A stretch of DNA of 64,000 bases from an uncultured Alcaligenaceae bacterium. GTDB lineage: Bacteria > Pseudomonadota > Gammaproteobacteria > Burkholderiales > Burkholderiaceae_B. Positions 1 to 15,234 of this stretch are shown piece by piece. The notes under the pieces are model-generated. The model searched no databases and was not told the DNA's origin. It saw only the letters and a program-made list of their open reading frames with translations. The DNA lies in the NCBI GenBank assembly GCA_937908115.1, contig CALEQZ010000051.1, forward strand, positions 1 to 64,000. Direction: 5' to 3'. Within the stretch, counting starts at the first letter, position 1. Each line of letters starts with the position of its first letter. Made by a program: the position numbers and the translations under genes.

Positions 1-551
1 CCTCGGCCGCGGCTGCCACTGCCGCCGCTGCGGCTGCGCCCATGCCTTCCACGCAGTCGGCCGAGCCCTTGACCGGCACGGCCCAGGCACCGGCGGACGC
101 CGCCGGGCCGGCGCAGCCGGCCGAAGCGCACCACCCCGACGCGCCGGCAACCAACGGCCAAGCCCAAGCGCATGCGTCGAACGGCGCGCGCCCGGCCGAT
201 CCCCCGCCCGCGGCCACACCGGCCCTGGTCATCAACCGGCCGCTGCGCTCCGGCCAACGCGTTTACGCCCGCAACACCGACCTCATCGTCATCGGCATGG
301 TCAGCCCCGGCGCCGAAGTCATCGCCGACGGCAATATCCACGTCTATGGACCGCTGCGCGGCAAGGCGATGGCCGGCGCGCGCGGCGACGCGTCGGCGCG
401 CATCTTCACCACGCAGTTGGACGCGGAGCTGCTGGCCATCGCGGGGATTTACCGGGTGGTGGAAGACAAGCTGCCGGAATCGGTGCACAACCGTCCGGCC
501 CAGGTGCGGCTCGACAATGACAGGCTGTGCCTGGACCCGCTGCAGAACTGA
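1..551 (+). CDS. minC: Septum site-determining protein MinC (C-terminal part, 5' truncated by window)
   Basis: MinC inhibits FtsZ assembly away from midcell and is recruited to the membrane by MinD. The reading frame is open to the window edge, so the N-terminal FtsZ-binding domain lies outside. What is visible is an Ala/Pro-rich linker (about the first 60 codons after the ATG at 42) followed by the C-terminal beta-helix domain. That domain begins near '[20 protein letters not shown]' and carries the glycine turns of the helix rungs, including 'GMVSPGAEV' and '[14 protein letters not shown]', which bind MinD. The gene sits 100 nt upstream of minD and belongs to the usual minCDE unit. The long alanine-rich linker is typical of betaproteobacterial MinC. 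The internal ATG at 42 is not the true start. Confidence 0.93.
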   Translation, partial: SAAAATAAAAAAPMPSTQSAEPLTGTAQAPADAAGPAQPAEAHHPDAPATNGQAQAHASNGARPADPPPAATPALVINRPLRSGQRVYARNTDLIVIGMVSPGAEVIADGNIHVYGPLRGKAMAGARGDASARIFTTQLDAELLAIAGIYRVVEDKLPESVHNRPAQVRLDNDRLCLDPLQN

Positions 552-651
552 CGCCTGCGGCTGCGCCGCGGCCTACATCTGGTAAAGATTGCGGCCCGCG
601 GTTTTGCTTTACGATACTGCGATTTTGTTCATTCATAAGGGTTCTAGCGTC

Positions 652-1467
652 ATGACACGGATCGTTGTGGTGACTTCCGGCAAAGGCGGCGTGGGCAAGA
701 CCACCACCAGCGCCAGCTTTTCCTCGGGCCTGGCCATGCAGGGACACAAGACGGCAGTCATCGACTTCGACGTCGGGCTGCGCAACCTGGACCTCATCAT
801 GGGTTGCGAGCGGCGCGTGGTCTACGACTTCGTCAACGTCATCCAGGGCGAGGCCAACCTGAAGCAAGCCCTGATCCGCGACAAGCAACTGGACAACCTT
901 TACATCCTGCCGGCTTCGCAGACGCGCGACAAAGACGCCCTGACCAAGGAAGGCGTGGAAAAAGTCCTGGAAGAGCTCAAGGCGATGGACTTCGAGTACA
1001 TCGTCTGCGACTCGCCCGCGGGCATCGAAACCGGCGCGCTCATGGCGGCCTATTTCGCCGACGACGCGCTGGTGGTGACCAATCCGGAAGTCTCCTCCGT
1101 GCGCGACTCGGACCGCATCCTGGGCATTCTTTCGGCCAAATCGCGCCGCGCCGTCGAAGGCGATGAGCCGGTCAAGGAATACCTGCTATTGACGCGCTAC
1201 AACCCCAAGCGGGTGTCCGAGGGCGAAATGCTATCGATCAAGGACATCGAGGACATCCTGCGCATCAAGCTGATCGGCGTCATCCCCGAATCGGAATCGG
1301 TGCTGCAGGCCTCCAACCAAGGCGTCCCTGCCATCCACCTCAAGGGCACCGACGTCGCCGAAGCGTATCGCGACGTGGTCGACCGCTATCTCGGCAAAGA
1401 CAAGCCGCTGCGCTTCGTCGAATACGAGAAGCCCGGTTTCATCAAGCGCCTGTTTGGAGGGAGATAA
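652..1467 (+). CDS. minD: Septum site-determining ATPase MinD
   Basis: MinD is a membrane-cycling ParA/MinD-type ATPase that places MinC at the cell poles and is stimulated by MinE. The 271-residue product has the deviant Walker A motif GKGGVGKT at residues 10-17 (signature Lys11, Lys16) and the switch aspartates of '[13 protein letters not shown]' near residues 38-40. The last ten residues, [10 protein letters not shown], form the amphipathic membrane-targeting helix. The ATG at 652 is preferred over an in-frame upstream start at 589 because homology begins exactly at [13 protein letters not shown]. minE follows after 2 nt. Confidence 0.98.
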   Translation: MTRIVVVTSGKGGVGKTTTSASFSSGLAMQGHKTAVIDFDVGLRNLDLIMGCERRVVYDFVNVIQGEANLKQALIRDKQLDNLYILPASQTRDKDALTKEGVEKVLEELKAMDFEYIVCDSPAGIETGALMAAYFADDALVVTNPEVSSVRDSDRILGILSAKSRRAVEGDEPVKEYLLLTRYNPKRVSEGEMLSIKDIEDILRIKLIGVIPESESVLQASNQGVPAIHLKGTDVAEAYRDVVDRYLGKDKPLRFVEYEKPGFIKRLFGGR

Positions 1468-1469
1468 CG

Positions 1470-1724
1470 ATGTCCTTCCTGTCGTTCTTGCTCGGGCAAA
1501 AGAAGACCTCGGCCAGCGTCGCCAAGGAAAGGCTGCAAATCATTCTTGCGCACGAGCGTAGTGGCCGCGGCGCATCGCCCGACTATCTGCCGCAGCTGCA
1601 GCAGGAGCTTGTCGCGGTGATTTCCAAGTACGTCAAGATTGCGCCCGAAGACATCAAGGTCCAGCTCGAGCGCCAAGACACCCTCGAAGTGCTGGAAGTC
1701 AAGATCGAGATCCCGCAAGCCTGA
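1470..1724 (+). CDS. minE: Cell division topological specificity factor MinE
   Basis: MinE stimulates MinD ATPase activity and produces the pole-to-pole oscillation that restricts MinC. At 84 residues it has the family's usual length. The N-terminal amphipathic stretch ([12 protein letters not shown]) is followed by the anti-MinCD helix, with '[12 protein letters not shown]' at about residues 19-30. The C-terminal topological-specificity beta/alpha domain ends in '[12 protein letters not shown]'. The gene starts 2 nt after minD, suggesting translational coupling, and is followed by a rho-independent terminator at 1786-1818 that closes the min operon. Confidence 0.97.
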   Translation: MSFLSFLLGQKKTSASVAKERLQIILAHERSGRGASPDYLPQLQQELVAVISKYVKIAPEDIKVQLERQDTLEVLEVKIEIPQA

Positions 1725-1785
1725 CCTTGCAGCCCCCGGCGCTAGTGCGCCGCCAATGCGCGCCGGACCGGCGCAAATCTTGCCC

Positions 1786-1818
1786 AAGCCCCCGCCGCCT
1801 GAGCGGCCGGGGCTTTTT
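1786..1818 (+). terminator. Intrinsic terminator of the min operon
   Basis: A GC-rich inverted repeat (AAGCCCC..CCGC paired with GCGG..GGGGCTT, one mismatch, 4-base loop) ends in a run of five T on the plus strand, about 60 nt after the minE stop codon. Confidence 0.8.
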
Positions 1819-2141
1819 GCCGCTGGACGGTCACGCACCTCGGCACCCGGCAGGAGGCCGCGCAGGCGTGGCCGCCACTGGGCGAAACCCTACGGTCCCG
1901 GATCCGGAGTCTAGCCAAAGAGGAAAAGAAAGGGGAAGGAAGCAGTCGGTGATCAGGCACCGGGCGGCCAAAATCCGCCAGTTGCCGCATCACCCATGCG
2001 CAAGCACCTAGCCTGCACCGGCTGGCCAACGCGCGTGTGCCTCACGCAAGATGGGATCAGCCCCGCGCGACAAGCATCGCACAGGTCGCGTGCGGGGGCC
2101 CGGCATCGGCTTGGCGGCCCGCCCGGCCCCGCACGGCGCGA
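1819..2141. other. Intergenic stretch without a recognisable gene
   Basis: This lies between the min terminator and the 3' end of the minus-strand lipoprotein gene. It holds an uninterrupted 26-base purine run (1917-1942) and GC-rich sequence with no convincing coding frame, tRNA or riboswitch. It probably includes the 3' untranslated region of the lipoprotein gene. Confidence 0.5.
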
Positions 2142-2369
2142 TCAGCGGTTCTTGCCGATCTGGTCGCCGATGACGCCACCGATGGCTGCGCCGCCCACCG
2201 TGCCGAGCACGCCACCGTTGGTGATGACGGCCCCGGCCACGCCGCCCAGGCCCGCGCCAGTGACGGCGGCCTTCTGGCGGCCGCTCATGCTATCCCAGGA
2301 CGAGCAGCCGGCGGCCGAGACGGCCAGCACGACAGCGGCGAGCGACATGGAAGCGGTTCTCAGTTTCAT
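2142..2369 (-). CDS. Small glycine-zipper lipoprotein
   Basis: This 75-residue envelope protein starts with a lipoprotein signal peptide whose lipobox ends at Cys22 (AVSAAGC), so it should be lipidated by Lgt. The mature part is dominated by a glycine zipper (about residues 38-72, including 'GAGLGGVAGA' and 'GGAAIGGVIGDQIGKNR'), as in OsmB/SlyB-like proteins. Such proteins are thought to sit in the outer membrane and often respond to osmotic or envelope stress, but the exact role is unknown. A ribosome-binding site (CAGGAG) lies about 7 nt before the ATG. The gene lies downstream of ettA on the same strand, 155 nt away, and is probably transcribed independently. Confidence 0.88.
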   Translation of the reverse strand: MKLRTASMSLAAVVLAVSAAGCSSWDSMSGRQKAAVTGAGLGGVAGAVITNGGVLGTVGGAAIGGVIGDQIGKNR

Positions 2370-2524
2370 GGAGCAACTCCTGTTGTTATGCCTGAACTTG
2401 TTGGAGCCCCAAGCATCGCAAATAGTGCCCGCCCCCGCTGTGAAGTTTGCCCAGAAGGTGTGTCAAGACGTTTTCGGCCTGGCCTGGGCGGGCGGCGACG
2501 CCGTACCGCCCAGTCGGACGAAGG

Positions 2525-4198
<1,674 letters not shown>

Positions 4199-4362
4199 GT
4201 CGTATCGTTATCGGATTGCCAAAGAGGACCAGCCCGGCATTGTAGGCGGTCGGCGCCGGCGGCGCGCGCAAGCGGGCCGGCGCCCGGCGCCGGGCAGGTC
4301 CTCGCGGCGTTATGATGCACGCATTGGACCTCTCGCAGCCCCGTCCCGCCTTGCCGAACACC

Positions 4363-4818
4363 ATGTCCCCTGCCGAATCCTCCGACGCCCCCTGCCGCTT
4401 CACCGAGGAAGAACTTGCCTTGCTGGGCAAGACTGCCGACGCCCTGACGGCCTACTCGGGCAAGCCCGTGCTGGCCGAAGTGGGCGCCGCCGAAAGTGGC
4501 CACGAATGGGTGGCGTTCGCCCGGCCGTTGGAGCCCGGCGCAGCGCTCGGCGACGACGACGTGCGCATGCAGATGGGCGGCCCCGGCACGCGCTGGGTCG
4601 GCAACCGCGGCGGCCTGGGAGGCAGCCCCGATGACGTCTACGACTGCGTCTACCTGTGGGCGATCCAGCTCTCGCCGCTGCCCGGCGAACGCTACATCAA
4701 GCTCGATCACCAGGGCGACGAATTCGACTGGTCCGACCGGCTGGCCGACCTGCTGCCCTTTGACATGAGCGACGCGCCCCCGACGGACGACGATCCCGGC
4801 GACGATCCGGACGACTAA
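4363..4818 (+). CDS. Conserved hypothetical protein, acidic C terminus
   Basis: I do not recognise a characterised family. The 151-residue product has no signal peptide or membrane segment. It has a compact middle region with 'GNRGGLGGSPDDVYDCVYLW' and 'HQGDEFDWSDRLADLLPF', and a strongly acidic tail (DMSDAPPTDDDPGDDPDD). The ATG at 4363 is preferred over one at 4312 because the residues between look non-conserved. It is divergent from ettA. Its TAA overlaps the TAG of the converging glycosyltransferase gene by two bases, so the two ends are packed tail to tail. Probably cytosolic; function unknown. Confidence 0.7.
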   Translation: MSPAESSDAPCRFTEEELALLGKTADALTAYSGKPVLAEVGAAESGHEWVAFARPLEPGAALGDDDVRMQMGGPGTRWVGNRGGLGGSPDDVYDCVYLWAIQLSPLPGERYIKLDHQGDEFDWSDRLADLLPFDMSDAPPTDDDPGDDPDD

Positions 4819-5768
4819 ACCGCGGACCGCCTGCTGCGCAACCGGTCGCGCCAATACATTGCCACACCCAGCGGCCAGGCCAAGGCGACCAGCGTGCGCG
4901 CGGCGATCCCGCCATCGGCCAACCCAGTGAAGTGGGGCGGCAGCCGCACCCCCGCTGCGCGCAGGTGCAGGCCAAAGCGCGTATAGCGCGCTGCCGCCAG
5001 CAGCACTGCAATGGGCCGGTGCCGCAGCCAAGGCAGGCCGTTGAGCAGCGCATCGCGCGCCAGCAGGTACAGCCCGGCCGCGTGCGTGCTTGCATCGTGC
5101 GCGCCCTGGCGGCTGAGCGAATCGCCGCTGTCATGGTAGATGCGCACGACTTCGTTGACGAAGCGGGTCAGGTAGCCGGCCCGCGAGATCGCCGACCACA
5201 CGAGGCTTTCCGGCACGAAGCCGGGAATTTCCTCGGGAAAGGGAAATCGCCGCAGCACGTCGGTGCGCTGGAACCCGAACTTTTCACCGCCCACGCGCCA
5301 GCGATACGCCATCTCCACGGGGCTCGCGTCGAACACGTCGCGCGGATAGCGGTCGCCGACGATGCTGCCGTCGGGACGCGCGCATAGCCCGGTCACCGCC
5401 GAATAGCGCTCGCGCTCGCCTGCGGGAATTCCCTGCCAAACGCGATGCAGGATCTGCAAGGCGTCGTCGGGCATGGCGTCGTCGCTGTCCAGCGCCACGA
5501 ACAGTTCGCCGCGGGCCTCGCGCACGCCGCGGTTGAAGGCGGCTTTCTTGTGGCCGTGCGCCTGGCGCACATAGCGCACGGGGAAAGGCGCCTGGGACTG
5601 CCAGGCCTGCACCAGTTCGGCCGTGCCATCGGTCGAGCCATCGTCGACGATCAGCCACTCGAAGTCACGGAAAGTCTGCCGCAACAGGCATTCATAAACT
5701 CGCGGCAACGTGTGCGCGCGGTTGTACGTGGGCGTGAAAACGGTAAAGACGTGACCGGATTGCGTCAT
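4815..5768 (-). CDS. Family 2 glycosyltransferase
   Basis: This 317-residue GT-A fold enzyme should transfer a sugar from a nucleotide-sugar donor to a surface glycan or similar acceptor. The N terminus shows the GT2 hallmarks 'TPTYNRAHTLPRVYECLLRQ', 'WLIVDDGSTDGT' and the metal-binding DxD-type motif in 'VALDSDDAM' near residue 100. No transmembrane helices are evident, so it is probably cytosolic or peripheral. The ATG at 5768 is favoured because the preceding in-frame residues (including Cys-rich 'EPCCLGGAAC') do not resemble the family. No other polysaccharide gene is nearby, so the acceptor cannot be inferred. Confidence 0.85.
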   Translation of the reverse strand: MTQSGHVFTVFTPTYNRAHTLPRVYECLLRQTFRDFEWLIVDDGSTDGTAELVQAWQSQAPFPVRYVRQAHGHKKAAFNRGVREARGELFVALDSDDAMPDDALQILHRVWQGIPAGERERYSAVTGLCARPDGSIVGDRYPRDVFDASPVEMAYRWRVGGEKFGFQRTDVLRRFPFPEEIPGFVPESLVWSAISRAGYLTRFVNEVVRIYHDSGDSLSRQGAHDASTHAAGLYLLARDALLNGLPWLRHRPIAVLLAAARYTRFGLHLRAAGVRLPPHFTGLADGGIAARTLVALAWPLGVAMYWRDRLRSRRSAV

Positions 5769-5902
5769 GGCGATGCGGCCGCTGCACGCGGCCCCTCCCA
5801 GGCAACATGGCTCCGTCAAGTATAGGGACGCGGCAGGCGCGGCGGGCCGGGCGCCTGTGACGGGCGGCTACAGGCGTAACGCGCCCGCGCCCCGCATCGG
5901 AC

Positions 5903-5933
5903 AAAAAAAACCGCAGGACTGGCCTGCGGTTTT
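5903..5933 (-). terminator. Intrinsic terminator downstream of the 42-residue basic protein gene
   Basis: A perfect 10-base stem (AAACCGCAGG / CCTGCGGTTT) with a 5-base loop is followed on the minus strand by eight T residues. It lies 18 nt after the small gene's stop codon. Confidence 0.9.
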
Positions 5934-5950
5934 CTGGGCGGTGCCGTCGG

Positions 5951-6079
5951 TCAGACGCGCTTGATCTTTTCAAGCATCTTGAACACGCTCTTGGGCGAGT
6001 TCACGAAAAGACGCTTGAAAGCCTTGCCCAGGCAACGGCGCTCCAGGGTGTTGCGACGCACGCGCTTGCGTTCAGCCAT
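5951..6079 (-). CDS. 42-residue highly basic small protein, unknown function
   Basis: The product, beginning MAERKRVRRNTLERR and ending MLEKIKRV, has about 15 Lys/Arg and only three acidic residues in 42, with one Cys and no signal peptide or transmembrane segment. This suggests a nucleic-acid- or ribosome-associated peptide. Three points make it look real. A Shine-Dalgarno GGAG lies about 8 nt before the ATG. A strong intrinsic terminator lies immediately downstream. The codon use is normal. It is transcribed away from the tandem uvrA gene. I cannot assign a family. Confidence 0.72.
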   Translation of the reverse strand: MAERKRVRRNTLERRCLGKAFKRLFVNSPKSVFKMLEKIKRV

Positions 6080-6497
6080 GTCCTGACTCCAGTAGTCTGT
6101 CGGTCCGGTCGACCCGGAAAAATGAATCGCACAAACAGGCAATTGTACCGTGAATGGTGGGCCATCGTCCAAGCAGGCTCTTTCCCGGCAAACCGTGCCC
6201 GCCATGCATTGCGGCGCGGCAAGTCCCCGGCCGCCCCGCGCTGTCTCGGCAACCGTCCAACGGCGCCTGCCTGCGCCCGCAGGGCGTCCCACTACCAATG
6301 CTGTATATTTACACAGTAATCCTCCGCACGGCCATCCGGCCCTGGACGGCCCCCGTCCAAGTGGGCGGCCGGGCGCTTCGCGCTATAGTCCCGGCCATGT
6401 CCCGGGCCACGCGGCGGGCCGCCCCTGCGGTAGGAAACCGGCTCACTGCCGGCGCCACGCCGGCGCCGGTACGACCGCAGCTGCAGCGACGACCTAC
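6080..6497. other. Divergent intergenic region between the small basic protein and tandem uvrA
   Basis: The 418 nt hold the upstream region of the 42-residue protein gene on the minus side and an SOS box (6299-6318) about 180 nt before the uvrA start on the plus side. In-frame start codons upstream of 6498 (for example at 6150) are rejected for uvrA because they would add over 100 residues with no similarity to UvrA and would place the SOS box inside the coding sequence. Confidence 0.65.
6299..6318 (+). promoter_or_regulatory. LexA (SOS) box upstream of tandem uvrA
   Basis: The core CTGTATATTTACACAG (6301-6316) fits CTG-N10-CAG exactly. The 20-base site matches the enterobacterial consensus at 17 of 20 positions. 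It precedes a nucleotide-excision-repair gene, which supports LexA repression and DNA-damage induction. Confidence 0.85.
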
Positions 6498-12293
<5,796 letters not shown>

Positions 12294-12383
12294 GGGCAGG
12301 CGCATGAAGCCCTTATCCTGCCGGGCGCGCCGCCCGCTTGCGTGGCATCATGCTGCGCCCGCCGACACCCAGTCGCTGCAACC

Positions 12384-13502
12384 ATGACGCTTTGCCGCTT
12401 CGAAGACCGCCTGGCCGGGACGGCGCTGGCGATGTACGAGCCGTGCGGGCGGATCGAGGCGCGCCGCGCCGGCGACCTGCCGCGAGCGTTCGCCGCCATC
12501 GAGGACGCGCGGCGGGCCGGCCGCTGGATCGCACTGCTGCTGGACTATGAGCTCGGCGAATGGCTGGAGCCCGCGGTCGCGGGCGGCACGCCGGAATACG
12601 GCGCTCCGCTGCTGGCGGCGCTGTGCTTTCGCCGTGCCGCGCGGGAAGCGCCCTGGGGCCCGCCCGATCCGGGGCAGGCCGCGCGCGTCGTGGCCGTCGC
12701 GCCGCGCATCGCCAAGGCCGGATACCTGCGCAACGTGCACGCCATCCGCGAGCGCATCGCCGCCGGCGATTTCTACCAGGTCAACTACACCTTCCGGCAA
12801 GACGTGACGGTAGCGGGTCCGCTACCCGCGCTGTACCGGACCATCGCTTGCCAGCACCCGAGCGCGCATGCGGCCTACATCGAGGACGCCGGCCGGACCG
12901 TGCTGTCGTTTTCGCCCGAACTCTTCCTGCAACGGCGCGGGACGCGGCTCGCGACCCGTCCCATGAAAGGTACGGCGCCGCGCCACGCAGACCCGGTCCT
13001 CGACGGCCAGTCCGGCCACGCATTGCAAGCCAGTACCAAGGACCGCGCCGAGAACCTGATGATCGTCGACCTGCTGCGCAACGACCTGGGCCGCCTGGCC
13101 CGCCCAGGGTCGGTTCAGGTGACGTCGCTCTTCGATCTGGAGCGCTATCCCAGCGTATGGACGCTGACCTCCACGGTATGCGCGGACGTGCCGGGCGCAC
13201 CGCTGCCCGCCGTGCTGCAGGCGCTGTTCCCGTGCGGCTCGGTCACCGGCGCACCCAAGATCGCGGCGATGCGCTGCATACGGGAGCTGGAATCCGACCG
13301 GCGTGGCCTGTATTGCGGCAGCGTCGGCTGGCTTGCGCCTGACGGCGATTTTGCGCTGAACGTGGCGATACGCACCCTGGTCGTCGGGCCGGACGGCCGC
13401 GGCGTCTATGGTGCGGGCGGCGGCATCGTCGCCGATTCGGACCCCGAGCAGGAATGGCTGGAATGCCAGTGGAAATCGCGTATCCTGGAAACTGCAGCCT
13501 GA
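12384..13502 (+). CDS. pabB: Aminodeoxychorismate synthase component I
   Basis: PabB converts chorismate and ammonia (from a glutaminase partner) to 4-amino-4-deoxychorismate for folate synthesis. The 372-residue product is shorter than classical PabB (about 450) because the N-terminal region is reduced, but the chorismate-binding core is intact. 'NVHAIRERIAAGDFYQVNYT' and 'TKDRAENLMIVDLLRNDLGR' (about 217-236) are present, with 'CGSVTGAPK' near 282-290. The gene starts 91 nt after uvrA and is followed 98 nt later by a PabC-like lyase gene. Together they look like the split form of the fused PabB-PabC proteins seen elsewhere. No pabA glutaminase gene is in the window. Confidence 0.92.
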   Translation: MTLCRFEDRLAGTALAMYEPCGRIEARRAGDLPRAFAAIEDARRAGRWIALLLDYELGEWLEPAVAGGTPEYGAPLLAALCFRRAAREAPWGPPDPGQAARVVAVAPRIAKAGYLRNVHAIRERIAAGDFYQVNYTFRQDVTVAGPLPALYRTIACQHPSAHAAYIEDAGRTVLSFSPELFLQRRGTRLATRPMKGTAPRHADPVLDGQSGHALQASTKDRAENLMIVDLLRNDLGRLARPGSVQVTSLFDLERYPSVWTLTSTVCADVPGAPLPAVLQALFPCGSVTGAPKIAAMRCIRELESDRRGLYCGSVGWLAPDGDFALNVAIRTLVVGPDGRGVYGAGGGIVADSDPEQEWLECQWKSRILETAA

Positions 13503-13600
13503 GCCCGGCAGGCTGGCCGGGCCCCTAGCCCATCACCGACGCGACTGGCGCCCGGCTCCATCGGGGCACCGGACCCAGGCTGGCTGCAAGCAAGACGAAC

Positions 13601-14236
13601 ATGTTGCCGCAATTGATCGAAACCATGCGGGTGGAGCCCGACGGCGCCATGCCCTTGCTCGCGCGCCACGTGGACCGCCTGGGCGCGTCCTGCATCGCCT
13701 TGGGCTACGCCTGGCCGGAGCGCGAAATCCTGGCGGCCGTGGAGCAAGCCGCTGCCGCGTTGCCACGCGGGCAGGCACATCGCCTGCGGCTGCTGCTCGA
13801 CCGCCATGGCGCCTGGACGATGGAAAGCGCGCCGCTGCCCGACCTGCCCGCGCCCGTGCGCGTGGCGGTGTCGTCGCGCCCCCTGGACTCACAGGCCCTT
13901 TTGCTGCGCCACAAGACCACGCACCGGCCCTGGTACGGCGAGGCCGCCGGCTGGCTGCAGTGCCACCCGGACCACTTCGACGTGCTTTTTTTCAACGAGA
14001 AGGGAGAACTGTGCGAAGGCACGCGTAGCAACGTCTATGTGCTGCGCGACGGTCAATGGATCACCCCCGCCGTCGCATGCGGCCTGTTGCCGGGCGTGCA
14101 ACGCGCGCAGCTCCTGGAGGAAGGCAAGGCGGTCGAGGGCGTGCTGGGTGCGCGCGACCTGCGCGAAGCCCAAGGCATACGCCTGTCCAACGCCCTGCGC
14201 GGCTGGATAGACGCCACTTTGCAGACCGACGCCTGA
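13601..14236 (+). CDS. pabC: Aminodeoxychorismate lyase-like class IV PLP enzyme
   Basis: The protein probably eliminates pyruvate from aminodeoxychorismate to give p-aminobenzoate. At 211 residues it is shorter than stand-alone PabC (about 270) and matches the C-terminal domain of fused PabBC proteins. It has 'LLRHKTTHRPWY' (about 101-112, carrying the candidate PLP lysine) and 'FFNEKGELCEGTRSNVYV' (about 131-148, cofactor phosphate region). It follows pabB on the same strand, so the two steps are likely co-expressed. The ATG at 13601 gives the family N terminus 'LPQLIETMRVEPDGAMPLLARH'-like stretch. It converges on tcdA. Assignment to PabC rather than another class IV aminotransferase rests mainly on the pabB neighbour. 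Confidence 0.82.
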   Translation: MLPQLIETMRVEPDGAMPLLARHVDRLGASCIALGYAWPEREILAAVEQAAAALPRGQAHRLRLLLDRHGAWTMESAPLPDLPAPVRVAVSSRPLDSQALLLRHKTTHRPWYGEAAGWLQCHPDHFDVLFFNEKGELCEGTRSNVYVLRDGQWITPAVACGLLPGVQRAQLLEEGKAVEGVLGARDLREAQGIRLSNALRGWIDATLQTDA

Positions 14237-14262
14237 CGCCGGCCCAGCCGGCGCCCCCGGGA

Positions 14263-15093
14263 TCAACGCCCCAGGATCGCCTGCACCGCCTCGTGCGCCG
14301 CGGCCATGCCCATGGCCGCGGTCACCATCACCGCGGAGCCGTAGCCGGCGCACGACAGGCCTTGGGGCGCGGGCGCGCCGGCCTCTCCCCGCGCATCCTG
14401 CCAGGCATCCGGCAGGACAGCCTGCTGGGCCAGCCATAGCGCGCGCACGCCCATGCGCGGAACGCGGCCGTGCGGCTTGCCCGGTTGCGACGCGGGCTTG
14501 GGATACCCGTGGTGACGGCGCAGGACATTGCGCAGCTTGGCCAGCAACGCGTCGTGGCTGGCCTGGGACAGGTCGCCGGCGCGCAGCGCCAGCGGATCGG
14601 TCTTGCCGCCCGCACCGCCGCACACCACCAGCGCCTGGCCGCGCGCGCGCGCCAGCAAGATCATGGCCACTTTGGCCGTGACCTGGTCGGTGCAATCGAC
14701 GATGACGTCCAGCCCGGGGTCGAGCAGCTGGGCGGCATTGTCCGGGGAAACGAAATCGTCCACGCACTCGAGCTTGCAATCCGGATGGATGCCGCGCACC
14801 CGCTCGGCCATGGCCTCGACCTTGGCCTGGCCAAGCGTCGCGGTCAGCGCGTGGATCTGGCGGTTGACGTTGGATTCGGCGATGTGGTCCAGGTCGACCA
14901 GCGTCAGCCCGCCGACGCCGCAGCGCGCCAGCGCCTCGGCGGTCCACGAGCCGACCCCGCCCAGGCCCACCACCGCCACGCGCGCCGACTGCAGTCGCAC
15001 TGGCGCCTGCGGCCCATACAGCCGCGCCAGGCCGCCGAAGCGGCGGTCCGCGTCGACGACGTCACAAACGGAGGTGGAGGGATCGAAGTTCAT
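14263..15093 (-). CDS. tcdA: tRNA threonylcarbamoyladenosine dehydratase
   Basis: TcdA (CsdL/YgdL) uses ATP to cyclise the t6A modification at position 37 of ANN-decoding tRNAs to ct6A. The 276-residue E1-like protein has the nucleotide-binding motif VVGLGGVGSW at about 41-50, the 'LVDLDHIAESNVNRQ' segment, and 'DDFVSPDNAAQLL', as in E. coli TcdA. The ATG at 15093 (MNFDPSTSV) is chosen over 15177 because the extra N-terminal residues are not family-like. The window also holds sua5 (27414-28466), which makes the t6A precursor, though not in the same operon. Confidence 0.93.
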   Translation of the reverse strand: MNFDPSTSVCDVVDADRRFGGLARLYGPQAPVRLQSARVAVVGLGGVGSWTAEALARCGVGGLTLVDLDHIAESNVNRQIHALTATLGQAKVEAMAERVRGIHPDCKLECVDDFVSPDNAAQLLDPGLDVIVDCTDQVTAKVAMILLARARGQALVVCGGAGGKTDPLALRAGDLSQASHDALLAKLRNVLRRHHGYPKPASQPGKPHGRVPRMGVRALWLAQQAVLPDAWQDARGEAGAPAPQGLSCAGYGSAVMVTAAMGMAAAHEAVQAILGR

Positions 15094-15234
15094 GGGGTGG
15101 CATTTTCCCATGTCCTGCAGCCAGGCCGGCTCGATCGACGGTATCGATGGCGGCGACCGAAATTCATCATTTGTCACGACCGGATGTGCTCCCTACCCTA
15201 ACACTGCCCCCGAACGACAAGACAGGAGACAACC

